From: Amorphochlora amoebiformis
Lineage: Eukaryota; Cercozoa; Chlorarachniophyceae
NCBI GenBank assembly: GCA_054601695.1
Contig: BAAHQB010000193.1
Span: forward strand, 124,001 to 188,000
Length of the DNA: 64,000 nt
Direction of reading: 5' to 3'
Both the position numbers and the translations under genes were made by a program. Position 1 is the first letter of the stretch; each line of letters starts with the position of its first letter. A model generated the notes under the pieces. The model made no database searches and was not told the origin of the DNA. It saw only the letters and a program-made list of their open reading frames with translations. Below are positions 37,938 through 50,045 of this stretch, in pieces.

Positions 37938-37991
37938 TGTATAAATATTATGATATAGATGTATATGCGTGTATATATATAATATATATAC

Positions 37992-38022
<31 letters not shown>

Positions 38023-38036
38023 TCACATAGATGTGG
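37622..38036. repeat. tandem duplication of about 209 bp
   Basis: CATAAGGGCGGAAGCTGTCC onward, through TATGTAGGTATATAT and the GATATAGATGTATATGCGTG stretch, is repeated at 37831-38030. The second copy ends with ATTCACATAGATGTGGATGTG, as the first does at 37805. The TA tract lengths differ between copies. Confidence 0.85.
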
Positions 38037-38039
38037 ATG

Positions 38040-38235
38040 TGTATGTGTTACATGTACGGATATCGTATGTACGGATGTGGATGTGTATGTGTTACTTGTA
38101 TTTACGGATATTGTATGAATGTATGTGTGTATGTGTTACATGTACGAATATTGCATGTATGGATGTGGATGTATATTTGCTATATGAATAATATATAAAA
38201 TATATAAAAATACATATGTATATACATATATATTG

Positions 38236-38278
<43 letters not shown>

Positions 38279-38319
38279 TTATGTATATGTACGTATAACT
38301 TATATATACATATATAAAC

Positions 38320-38350
<31 letters not shown>

Positions 38351-38395
38351 TATATATATCATATTTATATATATCTACATTTACACACACACATA

Positions 38396-38445
<50 letters not shown>

Positions 38446-38459
38446 CACACACACATGTA

Positions 38460-38490
<31 letters not shown>

Positions 38491-38528
38491 TGTATGTAAA
38501 TAATAATATATATATATTTACATAATAT

Positions 38529-38566
<38 letters not shown>

Positions 38567-38580
38567 CGAAATAGAAGCGA
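38040..38580. repeat. TG-rich then TA microsatellite
   Basis: GTGTATGTGTTAC(A/T)TGTA-CGGATAT units (three, 38040-38170) followed by TA repeat. No gene seen. Confidence 0.8.
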
Positions 38581-38665
38581 ACATCAAACTCGCCCTCCAG
38601 TAATGTTTAGCACTCACAAATGTACATTATACATATATATATATAGGTGTATATATGTTGACGAC

Positions 38666-38783
38666 CTCAGTAACTTTGGCGTATGAGTCCCTTTGTTCAA
38701 ACCAATTGTCCATTTGGACTTCTCTTTGCATAATAACGGCGTCAGTATAACAATGGAGTGCTGAGGAAACTTTACCGGGAATC
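38666..38783 (-). CDS. candidate exon IPGKVSSALHCYTDAV
   Basis: On the minus strand TATGTTCCAG precedes 38783 and GAG-GTCGTC follows 38666. The frame reads IPGKVSSALHCYTDAVIMQR then EVQMDNWFEQRDSYAKVTE. Upstream, a GA-GTAAGC donor at 38890/38889 would make a 106-nt intron. TATACTGACGCCGTTATTATG in the exon is matched by TATACTGACACCATTACTATG inside that intron, so part of the exon was copied into the intron or the reverse. No family recognised. Confidence 0.45.
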
Positions 38784-38944
38784 CTGGAACATAGTAATGG
38801 TGTCAGTATAGCAGGAAAATGGTGGGTTAGGTGAGAGCGTAGTGCTAGAGTATGTGGGGCGTATTTTCCAGTTACAAAGTCTCGCTTACTCACAGAATCT
38901 AAACATATATACACATATATATATATACATATATACACATACAT

Positions 38945-39250
38945 ACATATATATGTATTCATCACAACGTCGACAACGGTTGGTTCATGTCAAGACACCC
39001 ACACGCATACCAATCAAGGAGGCTTTGGCGCCATATCCATGTCAACAAGCCGATAAATTCGAAAAAAAAGATTTTGGTGAATTCACCTTATTTATGCTTT
39101 CTGAATGCCGGTACTAGATCCGGTAGTAGCCCGGTACAAACGAGGGGACCCGCCACTCAAGAGCCTCCCGTCGTCGCCGACTCGTCGGAACGATTGCCGT
39201 CGGTTGGTTTCAAACCAAAAAGTAAGCTTATTAGGAAAAATCTCTAAAAA
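38945..39250 (+). CDS. overlapping coding-like frames upstream of the RGS gene
   Basis: One plus frame reads QRRQRLVHVKTPTRIPIKEA then DKFEKKDFGEFTLFMLSECR to TAG at 39115-39117. A second frame takes over at once, reading TRSGSSPVQTRGPATQEPPV then ADSSERLPSVGFKPK, and meets AAAAA-GTAAGC (donor near 39222). The pair suggests two exons, or a gene broken by a frameshift near 39108. It is not in phase with the RGS start, whose frame has a TGA at 39486. Confidence 0.35.
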
Positions 39251-39488
39251 AGAGAGTTTTTTGGGGTAAAATCACCATAATTGCTCTCTTTTTCATGTGA
39301 CAGTCTCCATTGTCACCGCTTTGCCCCATGAGAAACGAACACCGAGCGACTCAATTCTAGCGCTATAGTCTTACAGGTCACTGGACAGAATGTTCTCGAA
39401 AAGATATTTTCTTTGAATAAATTCTGGGCGAACTCACCTAAATAAAAATCCTTTTTTGCAAAATTACCTAATATTTAGGTTTGGATGA
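39251..39488 (+). promoter_or_regulatory. putative upstream region of the RGS gene
   Basis: Unique AT-rich sequence without an exon. AAAATC(A/C)-CC and AATTCACC/AACTCACCTA words recur (39070-39090, 39430-39450). No TATA box or initiator can be assigned with confidence. Confidence 0.3.
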
Positions 39489-40478
39489 ATGAACATATCT
39501 GAACAATTCGAGTCACACGCGTCGATTAACAGTGAAAGAAGCCACCACCTACAAACACCTACCCACTTTGCTGGCTCTACTACTACTCCGGCCCGATCAA
39601 CCCGCACCGGTGACCGCGGCGTTCTTCTTCTTCCCTGCCAAGCGAATCTGCAAGCAACCAGGAATATCCCAATGAGTCGACGAAAGAGCGTTGACAGCAT
39701 AGGGTCGATGGAATATCACCATTTTCTGGAAGTTGTCGGAGATTCCGTGGGATTCAAGTGTTTCTCAAACCATCTAGCAGATGAGCTCGCGAGCGAGAAC
39801 GTGAGCTTCTATCGGTAATCGAAGACGTTAACTTCTTGTCATGGATCACTGACACTCACTTTCCGTTCACAGGGCCGTTCTCAACTACAAGGCAGCTATA
39901 GATGGAAAGGAAACGGTAAACGAACATTTGCACCATAGAATCGGAGATTATCCGGAATTGCTGAATACCAGATTGGATAGCCACTTGATGATGTATGTAT
40001 GTATCGGATGGTTCTGAACATGATGAATGCGTGTATATCAGCCTCTTCGCGTGAGAGAGATTGCCAAGTCGATATACAGACAATTCATTAGCGAAAGGGG
40101 GGTTCTACATGTCAACATCGAGGGCAAGGCGCGGATCAGGATTAGGTAACACATGTAGTGAGAGGTCGATGAGACAGTGATATGTTTAGATCTGGAGTGA
40201 TGAAAGGGAGAGAATGCATCTGGATTGATGAAACCGCTATTATGCCTTCTCGACGCAGAGCTGAAAACAATGTTACTCTTTAATATATCAGGGAATTGAT
40301 AAGGGCCCGGAAAACAAAGAAAGACCTTTTTGATGATGCTTTCGACAGGTATTCGATGTTGATGAGATTTGCACAAAAGCATGAAAATAATTTTGAACTT
40401 ATTCACAAGTACACGTATGTACACTTTCATTAGATAATATATAAAAAAATGTGTGCAAATATAGCATGAATATAAATA

Positions 40479-40523
<45 letters not shown>

Positions 40524-41243
40524 CAAATGGATATGTTTACATACATATATGTATTTGTCTAAATGTACCTAGATAAACAATAGCTACATGTATAATAACC
40601 CCACACAAACCTCATCCTTTTTTTTTTTTTTGTTTGCCAACAGCGTCAAAGCTATGCTGGTTCACGACTCTTTTCCCCGTTTTGTAAAATCCAAGCACTA
40701 TCAACGCTTCATTCGTGCCATCCTTAAGAGACAAGAGTAACACTTACTACTTACCCTCCGTTCTTAAAGACTTACATACTCACATGATGACAACATTAAC
40801 ACAGTGAAAAGATATGGGTCTCGCTCGCATCTTTCAACACCGCTTCCAAGAACGCCAAATCTGGCGCGGGCTTTGAGCCTATGTCTGTCACGCGAACTCC
40901 GGCACAAGCCCACTACAATACACAAGTTTCTGCGACCGACTTACCAGAACTAAAAGTGGTGATCGATGCCGATATAAAACCCACTGCCACCGCCAATGAT
41001 CCCGCGACCGACCTCACCGCCGATCCTGACGCCAAATCACCCACCGTAAGGGACAACCACCCAGAGAACGTTGTCACGCAGACTGACGACGCCATCAACC
41101 AGACCAACAACGTTATTAACCAGAGCGACGTTGTCGTGGTCAACACTAACAACCGATTGCGCCGGAGGATGGATCATCTTGAGGAATCGACGGGAAATCT
41201 CTTAACGTGTGAGTCTGGGTCGACGATTGAGATTTGCGAGTAG
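39489..41243 (+). CDS. RGS-domain protein (regulator of G-protein signalling)
   Basis: RGS proteins bind active G-alpha subunits and speed GTP hydrolysis, so this is probably a cytoplasmic regulator of heterotrimeric G signalling. My model has six exons: 39489-39814, 39873-39996, 40042-40145, 40292-40348, 40644-40736 and 40805-41243; total 1143 nt, 380 residues, every phase compatible. The RGS domain covers about residues 75-235: YHHFLEVVGDSVGFKCFSNH and ADELASENVSFYRAVLNYK (helices with the SEN motif), REIAKSIYRQFISERGVLHV, then DAFDSVKAMLVHDSFPRFVK and SKHYQRF, the classic family ending. Introns are 58, 45, 146, 295 and 68 nt; the fourth carries a TA tract. The tail is acidic, Thr/Asn-rich and without a known domain. 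The start is set by an in-frame TGA at 39486. An alternative last exon lies at 41657-41745. Confidence 0.88.
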
Positions 41244-41323
41244 TGGTGTGTTCATAAAATGCCAATGGAGACGACTAGGACTAGGTAATGTTTTTCTTGT
41301 TTGTGACTCATAGTTTTTCCAAA

Positions 41324-41364
<41 letters not shown>

Positions 41365-41442
41365 GTTTATGGATCAATGTACATACTAGTACACATACTA
41401 AAATATGTAATCGATTTTCTTCATGTTCGAAATATATTATGT

Positions 41443-41498
<56 letters not shown>

Positions 41499-41656
41499 AT
41501 GATACGTATACGTGTCTTTATGTACATCTGCGGTATATATATATATATAATGTGTGTGTGATATATATACATATATATGTGTGTGTCACAGTGGTGCTGT
41601 GTGCGTGTATGCGCTTAAGACTGAGATCGTCATTTACACATTTTTTTTTTCCGCAG

Positions 41657-41745
41657 GTCTTTTGTATTATACAAGCATCAGTCACGTCTTCTTACAAGAT
41701 TTAATCGAAATTAATACATTAACCTGGAACCTGATGGAAATTTAA
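41657..41745 (+). CDS. alternative last exon of the RGS gene
   Basis: T11-CCGCAG at 41641-41656 is an excellent acceptor. The frame reads LLYYTSISHVFLQDLIEINT then LTWNLMEI and a TAA at 41743-41745. In exon 6 of the RGS gene, ACG-T-GTGAGT gives a consensus donor at 41209; joining 41208 to 41657 makes TGT and keeps the frame, giving a 398-residue form with a different C-terminus. The intron would be 448 nt, with a TA tract and a TG-rich part. Without RNA this is a prediction. Confidence 0.5.
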
Positions 41746-42740
41746 CAAGTATTATGTTCCAGCTACCGAAAACATCGTAGTTGAAAAGTTGTATATTTAA
41801 GGAGCGCGTAACATTAACCGAATCGCCTTCGAAAGTTCAATTTACGCTGTTGAAAAAAAATAACTTCATTATCAAGATTGTGTTCTCAAATCTAACAAAT
41901 TTTGGTACCTCTAGTCTAGCTAATATACATAGAAATATTTGTATTCATAGATATATTGTATATAGTACCTATCGATGATGTTTAATATAGTTTATGTAAT
42001 TGATGGTGAGTTGTGAATATTACTGGTTTTCTGGGCTTTCTGATCCATAGTTAATACTTGAAAATTGAAATACCTAGAAACTAGATGAAGTCTAGGAATT
42101 ATTACCTAAATTACAACACGAGCTATAGACGAGTCACACGACTACCTAGACTCTGGTCATAGAGCCTCTAGGCCTAGAGAGCTCCTGTAGACTAGTAGAG
42201 CTAGTTCTAGTTATTTGTACTGCTCTAGTACTCATGTTGATTGATCATGGTGATGATGTAGTGTCATAGTCTAGATAGTGTAAGACAAAGGCTAAATAGG
42301 TCAAGTAAAGATCTAGAAGATACTAGTCATGTAATCTAGGTAATGATACCTAGGATACTTCGGATGCCGGCTCAGCCGGAGGATTGTATTCTACCATCAT
42401 GGACTATTAATTCATGCGTATCGTGCTGGCATGTACCATGTACCTGTTTGATAGCTACGATAGATACTAGGAGATTACAATTGTACAATTGTGTACTATT
42501 GAACACACATAATCATAACATCTTATTACTAGTATATGAGCGTTAGTAAACACTAGTATCTATTGTATAAACCATACTGTATCATAGTTCATCATACGAT
42601 ACATCATTGATCATGAGTCAGAATAATAATTATTGATTCCAGATCAATTTTGTACCACCGTACAAAATACAGTCAAGTGATCCAAAGTTCAAGTTTCCAG
42701 TACGCATGATTATGCATCCTTATTGTACGTTTCATGCTGA
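41746..42740. other. unique AT-rich sequence, CTAG-rich, between convergent genes
   Basis: Not simple repeat. Many CTAG/TCTAGA words at 42080-42340. A 67-codon plus frame at 42343-42546 (MIPRILRMPAQPEDCILPSW) is possible but has no supporting splice or family signal. Otherwise nothing recognised; it probably includes both 3-prime UTRs. Confidence 0.5.
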
Positions 42741-42744
42741 CTTC

Positions 42745-43538
42745 AAGAAATTCGATCATGTAACATCTGTTGGCGGCATAGTGACGGACTCCATTCCAAT
42801 GCCTTCCATTCACTCACTTCTCGCAACCTGAACATACCGTCGGGAAGCCCATTACGTGCTGATCTCAACATACCTTGTTTCCGTGAAGGACGATATCGAT
42901 GATCTTGCCTGAGTTTCCGAGATAGATCGGGAGGTCCGAGAGATAGATCGGGAGGTCCGAGATAGATCGGGAGGTCCGAGATGCACTGGGAGGAAAGGGA
43001 CTCGGGCTTGCTGGTTTGTCACGCTGATGGTCACAACGTAGCTTAAGGATGAACCTCTAACCTCTAATGTATCTACAAGACCTTTAATATTACTATTAAA
43101 AAAACCTCTAATAGTCATTATTTTAGTGATTTATAAAATCGGCATTCTTTCATGATGAACCCCTGGTGCCCGCCAAGGGGTATGCGTTTAAGACAAGGGC
43201 CTTTGAGGACAAGGAACACAAATCTTCAAGATAAAAATCAAATCGTTTTTCATTATTCCTCTTTTCCGTGATCCAAGTCGAGATTGCCGAACTCACTTCC
43301 GATACGACGGCGAGCTTCGAAAATGGCTTAGTGACAAGGCCCGAATCTTGGATTTTGATGACCGTGGAGAGCTTGGAGAAGCTTCGTCTTGTCCATACGA
43401 TCGAGGTAGAGTGATCTCTTGTTCTTGATTTGTTTATTCTCATCGGGTGTGCTTCTTTTGCGTCTGCTGTTCATGAAATGAGAAGGCTGACTCAATGAAC
43501 ACACACGCACACGCACACTCACACACACACACACACAC

Positions 43539-43578
<40 letters not shown>

Positions 43579-43803
43579 ACATATGAACATATATGCATAT
43601 TTACACATGCATATCATGGTGTATATTTCTTACTCTTACACCATCAAACATAACTCTAAACAGAGTGATTTCGCGAGAAGTCAAGAACACAATTTCAATG
43701 CGATCCTGCGATAAACTTGAGATGTATTTGGTCTTGACATCATCATAATCGTCTTCTTCTTGGTACCAATAATGAATATTCGGCTCTCTCTGCCACATTC
43801 GCA
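42745..43803 (-). CDS. unidentified multi-exon gene, minus strand
   Basis: Acceptor CTCTCCTATACATTTCAG precedes 43803, so the 5-prime end is further up. Exon a (43803-43634 or -43640) reads RMWQREPNIHYWYQEEDDYD, DVKTKYISSLSQDRIEIVFL and TSREITLFRVMFDG, then GTAAGAG. The next intron holds TA and GTGTGT repeat and ends GAGTCAG near 43492. Exon b reads PSHFMNSRRKRSTPDENKQI then KNKRSLYLDRMDKTKLLQAL. Later pieces (RRRIG, PCLKRIPLGGHQG) can be joined in phase with introns of about 48, 97 and 137 nt. Then comes YVVTISVTNQQARVPFLPVH with a DLSRTSRSISRTSRSI repeat, FTETR, a perfect donor AAG-GTATGT at 42873, a 46-nt intron, and LREVSEWKALEWSPSLCRQQ to a stop near 42745. The end exons and exon a are the best supported. 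No domain recognised. Confidence 0.55.
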
Positions 43804-43904
43804 CTGAAATGTATAGGAGAGGGAGGGAGAGAGAAGTATGTAGCTATATTGTTGCATACACACATATAATCAGTCGCGTTTTTATCCAAGCACTATAAAG
43901 GGGC

Positions 43905-43921
43905 TATGAACAGTGAATTTG

Positions 43922-43954
<33 letters not shown>

Positions 43955-43975
43955 GGATATATATATATATATATG

Positions 43976-44044
<69 letters not shown>

Positions 44045-44145
44045 TATGTATTTATTTACGACATATATATTAGATTTATACTTCTGTAAGTAATATATTT
44101 CTTTAAATATATATGTAATATGTACATGCATGTCATATATACTTA

Positions 44146-44191
<46 letters not shown>

Positions 44192-44233
44192 TATGCTACA
44201 TATGCATAGTTATTGTGTCATGATCATAGCATC

Positions 44234-44299
<66 letters not shown>

Positions 44300-44304
44300 C
44301 ATAT

Positions 44305-44357
<53 letters not shown>

Positions 44358-44457
44358 TATTATATATATATATATGTATATATGTACATGTATGTAAATA
44401 GGATATAATATAATATATATATATATACACGCATACATGTATATACACACACGCACA

Positions 44458-44513
<56 letters not shown>

Positions 44514-44549
44514 AATATATGTATAAATATATATATATATATATATATG

Positions 44550-44584
<35 letters not shown>

Positions 44585-44635
44585 TATATTGTAATCAAAA
44601 CGCAGACACACACACACACACACGAATACATATAC

Positions 44636-44686
<51 letters not shown>

Positions 44687-44840
44687 CATATTATATATAT
44701 TTAAAATGCGTACCAATGTATACATATGCATACATTCACACATGCAAATATTAACATACACATATCCACACACATATACATCTTCATGGATCCTCCCCAT
44801 GATGTATATCCTTACACACATATACATACATTCATTTCTC
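43905..44840. repeat. TA/CA microsatellite block
   Basis: Long TA runs with CACACA patches. No gene seen. Confidence 0.95.
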
Positions 44841-44844
44841 ATAG

Positions 44845-45995
44845 ATGATCCTTGCTCTCTCTCTCTCTCTCTCTCTTGCTCTCTCTTTCTTGTTCTCGCT
44901 CTCTTGCTCTCTCTCTCTCTCTCTCTCTTGCTCTCTCTTTCTTGCTCTCACTCTCTTGCTCTATCGCTCTTCTCTCGCTCTCTCAGTCTTGCTTTTCCCT
45001 CTCTTCTCTCGCTCTCGCTCTCGCTCTCTCTATCTATCTCTCTTGGTCTCCCTCTCTCTCTTTCTATCTCTCTCTCTCCCTCTCTCTCTTTCTCTCTCTC
45101 TCTCTTGCTCTCTCTCTCATGCTCTTGCTCTTGCTCTCCATCTTTCTTGTTCTTTCTCTATGTCTTCCTCTCTCTCTTCCTCTCTCTCTTTCTCTCTCTC
45201 TCTCTGTTCTCTCTCTCTCTACTGCTCTCTTTCTCTCTTCTGCTCTCTCTCTCTCTCTCTTGCTCTCTCTCTCTCTCTTGTTCCTCTCTCTTCTCGCTCT
45301 CTCTGTGTCTTGCTTTTTATCTCTCTTTTGCTCTCTCTCTCTTGTTCTTTATTTCTCTCTCTTGTGCTCTCTCTCTCTCTTGTTCTTTCTCTCTCTCTTG
45401 CTCTCTCTCTCTCTTGTTCTTGCTCTCTCTCTCTCTCTCTTGCTCTCTCTCTCTCTTGTTCTTGCTCTCTCTCTCTCTCTCTCTTATTCGCTCTCTCCCT
45501 CTTGTTCTCTCTCTCTCTCTCTCTCTCGTTCTCTTGTCGCTCTCTCTCTCTTGCTTTTGCTCTCTCTCTCTCTTGCTCCCCTCCCTCTCTCTCTTGCTCT
45601 CTTTCGCTCTTGCTCTCTCTCATTCTCTCCAACTATCTATCTCTCTCTGTGTGTCTCTTGCTCTCTCTCTCTCTCTTTTGCGATCTCTCTCTCTCTCTTG
45701 CTCTCTCTCTCTTTCTCTTGCGCACTCTCTCTCTCTCTTGAACGCTCTCTCTCTCTTGCTCTCTCTCTCTCTCTTGCTCTCTCTCTTTCTCTCTCTTGCT
45801 CTCTCTCTCTCTCTCTTGCTCTCTCTCTCTTGTTCTCTTGTCTCTCTCTCTCTCTTGCTTTTGCTCTCTCCCTCTCTTGCTCTCTCTCTCTCTCTCTCTT
45901 GCGCGCTCTCACTCAATCCTGCTCTCTCTCTCTCTCTCTCTCTCTCTTGCTCTCTCTCTCTCTCTCTTCTCTCTCTTCTCTCTCTCTCATAGCCT
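44845..45995. repeat. 1.15-kb CT-rich tract with TTGCTCTCTC units
   Basis: (CT)n interrupted about every 15-40 bp by TTG, TTCTTG or GCT, so TTGCTCTCTCTC recurs dozens of times. All plus frames are open (up to 428 codons of LSLSLL) and the minus frames give RERERE. I do not regard these as proteins. Confidence 0.95.
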
Positions 45996-46029
45996 TCTTC
46001 TGAGTGCAAAGCTGGTGATTAAAACACAA

Positions 46030-46860
<831 letters not shown>

Positions 46861-46867
46861 GATGTAC

Positions 46868-46903
46868 ATATATGCTTTCAGGATTACTAATTGCGGTTTC
46901 CAC
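46868..46903 (-). CDS. candidate micro-exon [13 protein letters not shown]
   Basis: On the minus strand TTGCCTTATAG precedes 46903, with the GA/CT tract just upstream acting as a natural pyrimidine run. The frame reads [13 protein letters not shown] and then enters TA repeat. The acceptor is good; the donor is undefined. Confidence 0.4.
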
Positions 46904-46921
46904 CTATAAGGCAATTCAAAT

Positions 46922-47235
46922 TTAGAGAGGAAAGAGAGAGAGAGAGGAAAGAGAGAGAGAGAGGAAAAAGAGAGAGAGAGGAAAGAGAGAGAGAGAGAGG
47001 AAAGAGAGAGAGAGAGGAAAGAGAGAGAGAAAGAGAGAGGAAAAAGAGAGAGAGAGGAAAAAAAGAGAGAGAGGAAAAACAGAGAGAGAGGAAAGAGAGA
47101 GAGAGGAAAGAGCGAGAGAGAGGAAAGAGAGAGTGAGAGGAAAGAGAGAGAGAGAGGAAAGAGGGAGAGAGAGGACGGAGAGAGAGAGAGGAAAAAGAGA
47201 GAGGAAATAGAGAGAGAGAAGAAAAAGAGAGACAG
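46922..47235. repeat. 310-bp GA-rich tract
   Basis: GAGAGAGAGAGGAAAGAG units on the plus strand, hence pyrimidine-rich on the minus strand. [14 protein letters not shown] frames are artefacts. Confidence 0.95.
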
Positions 47236-47245
47236 ATATATATGT

Positions 47246-47293
<48 letters not shown>

Positions 47294-47322
47294 ATATACA
47301 TATATATATATATATATATCAG

Positions 47323-47357
47323 AAATGGATATAGAAGATTCAATGCTGGAAATGGAG
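47323..47357 (+). CDS. candidate 35-nt micro-exon [11 protein letters not shown]
   Basis: ATATCAG ends at 47322 and GAG-GTACTT makes a donor at 47358. Two bases plus 11 codons read [11 protein letters not shown], acidic, beginning with an ATG. TA tracts on both sides. GGTGAGGTACTAGCAAC near 47431 may be a decayed copy of its 3-prime edge. Confidence 0.45.
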
Positions 47358-47535
47358 GTACTTTATACATATATATATATATATATATATATAAATATAT
47401 TTTATATATATATATATATATATATGTATAGGTGAGGTACTAGCAACTACTATATATATATATATATAAATATAATTTATATATATATATATATATATAT
47501 ATGTACATATATAACTTCTGTTCTAGTAACTTAAC

Positions 47536-47580
<45 letters not shown>

Positions 47581-47599
47581 TAAATATAATATACATATT

Positions 47600-48280
47600 C
47601 TTACCCAAAATTGTATCACAGAGAGTGATAGCTTGAGTTGAGCTCGGAGAGAAGAGAAGGAAACATCTTATTCGAATGCTTAGGTTGGATTTTCTTTTAG
47701 GTATTCTTACCCAAAATTGTATCACAGAGAGTGATAGCTTGAGCTGAGCTCGGAGAGAAGAGAAGGAAACACATCTTATTCGAATGCTTAGGTTGGATTT
47801 TCTTTTTGGTATTCTTACCCAAAATTGTATCAGAGAGAGTGATAGCTTGAGTTGAGCTTGGAGAGAAGAGAAGGAAACACATCTTATTCGAATGCTCATG
47901 GATTTTCTTTTAGGTATTTTTACCCAAAATTGTTTCGGAGAGAGTGATAGCTTGAGTGGAACTCGGAGAGAGGAGAAGGAAACATCTTATTCGAATGCTA
48001 AGGTTTGATTTTCTTTTAGGTATTCTTACCCAAAATTCTATCACGGAGAGTGATAGCTTGAGTTGAGCTCGGAGAGAGGAGAAGGAAACACATCTTATTC
48101 GAATGCGAAGGTTTGATTTTATTTTAGGTATTCTTACCCAAAATTGTTTCGAGAGAGTGATAAGTTGAGCTCGGAGAGAAGAGAAGGAAACACATCTTAT
48201 TCGAATGCTTAGGTTGGGTTTTCTTTAGGTATTCTTACCCAAAATTGTTTCGGAGAGAGTGATAGCTTGAATTGAGCTCG
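47600..48280 (-). repeat. seven-copy array of about 105 bp with a splice donor in each unit
   Basis: Copies start near 47600, 47701, 47809, 47917, 48020, 48127 and 48229. On the minus strand each contains CATTCGAATAAGATG, CCTTCTCTTCTCTCCGAGCT, CAAGCTATCACTCTC and ACAATTTTGG-GTAAGAATAC. The last is a strong 5-prime splice site, followed by a short A-rich stretch ending CCTAAG before the next CATTCG. Removing GTAAG..CTAAG (about 32 nt) would fuse the units. Frames: KMCFLLFSPSSTQAITLCDT. CA and TCAC indels change the phase between copies. Confidence 0.85.
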
Positions 48281-48323
48281 GAAAAAAGTTTCCAAGAATT
48301 TTCCTCATTTTGTTCTGTGGCTG
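48278..48323 (+). CDS. candidate exon with GTAAGT donor
   Basis: Directly after the array, AAAGTTTCCAAGAATTTTCC then TGTTCTGTGGCTG is followed by GTAAGTTTTC at 48324, a consensus donor on the plus strand. It reads [13 protein letters not shown]. Its opposite orientation to the array donors is notable. Low support. Confidence 0.3.
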
Positions 48324-48359
48324 GTAAGTTTTCGAAATATACGAAGTTTGTATATAATG

Positions 48360-48711
48360 GTACTATTTGTATATATAATATTTATATATATGTATGAATA
48401 TATATATATATATATATATAGGTAGATGTATGTATCAGTACAGATGTGCATACTTGTATATATATATATTATAATATATATATATATATGTAAATGTATA
48501 TGTCTATACAGATATGCATACTTATATATATATATACATACATATATATATATATATGTATATATATATAATGTATATATATATATATATTTATATATAT
48601 CTATATATGCGTAAATATATACACATACACATAAATATATCTATATATGCGTAAATATATACACATACACATATACATGTATACACATATACACATACAC
48701 ATATAGAGATA

Positions 48712-48751
<40 letters not shown>

Positions 48752-48858
48752 GTATACATCCATATATAGATATATATTATAAATATGCTCATACACATGT
48801 GTATACCTATGTATTTTTATGTAGGTACGAAATATATGTACATATATTAGTTTCATGC

Positions 48859-48889
<31 letters not shown>

Positions 48890-49005
48890 CCATATATATA
48901 TATATAAAAAAATATAAAACCGTACTTACACATATACACAAATTATATGTTCATATGCATGAGTTTGATATACAAATGTACAGGAATATACGTATATATG
49001 ATATT

Positions 49006-49055
<50 letters not shown>

Positions 49056-49066
49056 ATATATCTAAC

Positions 49067-49099
<33 letters not shown>

Positions 49100-49111
49100 T
49101 ATACATATGTA

Positions 49112-49204
<93 letters not shown>

Positions 49205-49489
49205 ACAATTTCGTAGTCACCACACGAGTTACATTTACACATATATGAGTTTCATATACATATATACACACGTATATACATGTTTATACACATGTAAATG
49301 TTTCAAATATGTACACAAGTTATGTGTATATATCAGTCTCGTATACATGTATTATACACGTACATAAATACATTTATAAAAAACGTATATATATAACCCT
49401 TTGTACTCACTCCACGTGTATACAAAAATTATATATATGTATAAGATCCATATAAATGTGTACGTATATATATATATATGTTATATTTT

Positions 49490-49520
<31 letters not shown>

Positions 49521-49717
49521 ATATAATACATGTAAAATATACTCACAATACATATACACGAGTTATATGTGCATACATATGAGCTTAATATGCATATATA
49601 CACGTATATACATATCTGCAAATACATATGCAGACTTTCATACCTATATATACTTGTGATATATAGACGGATTATATACGTACATATGGGTTCATGTACA
49701 TATATCAAAGTAAAAAA

Positions 49718-49758
<41 letters not shown>

Positions 49759-49820
49759 TATGTATATATATATATATATATATACATATATATATGTGTA
49801 CACATATTTACAAAACTATA
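48360..49820. repeat. TA/TATACA microsatellite block
   Basis: Simple repeat. Somewhat mixed stretches (49200-49400, 49540-49700) recur with ACACGAGTTA(C/T)AT and ATGAG(T/C)TT words, suggesting an old duplication. No gene. Confidence 0.85.
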
Positions 49821-49833
49821 CGTATATACTTAC

Positions 49834-49844
49834 CAGGACCGAAG
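49834..49844 (-). CDS. possible 11-nt micro-exon
   Basis: On the minus strand TTTATATAG, CTTCGGTCCTG, GTAAGTATAT: an acceptor, 11 nt and a consensus donor. A related string, GTAGCTTCCGTG, occurs at about 50045-50034. It could instead be the 3-prime end of a longer exon. Confidence 0.25.
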
Positions 49845-49920
49845 CTATATAAATATATATGTATATACACAAGTATACAGAAAATACATAAATATATACA
49901 TTGAAACAGACACTGTACCG

Positions 49921-49954
<34 letters not shown>

Positions 49955-49957
49955 TAG

Positions 49958-50045
49958 ATCTATATATGGGATACCAGACCAGAACTCGCATTTGGAAGCT
50001 TAAGACTGAGATATAGTCATTTTTTGTCATATACACGGAAGCTAC
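49958..50045 (-). CDS. candidate exon MTKNDYISVLSFQMRVLVWY
   Basis: The minus-strand frame reads VYMTKNDYISVLSFQMRVLV then WYPIYRS before TA repeat. ATGAC-ATCTCAGTCTTAAGC is shared with the minus strand of 41607-41635, in the last RGS intron. Borders are unclear. Confidence 0.35.

Noticed and set aside
42343-42546. 67-codon ORF MIPRILRMPAQPEDC
   Set aside because: Unique sequence, but isolated, short and without any supporting signal; mentioned under the intergenic stretch only.
43634-43803. DIX- or ubiquitin-like domain in exon a of the minus-strand gene
   Set aside because: A vague similarity of IHYWYQEEDD to DIX starts does not extend to the rest; too weak to name.
44706-46009. Open frames up to 428 codons over the CT tract (LSLSLL on plus, RERERE on minus)
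   Set aside because: They are direct translations of (CT)n in all frames, with no sequence beyond the repeat and no recognisable domain.
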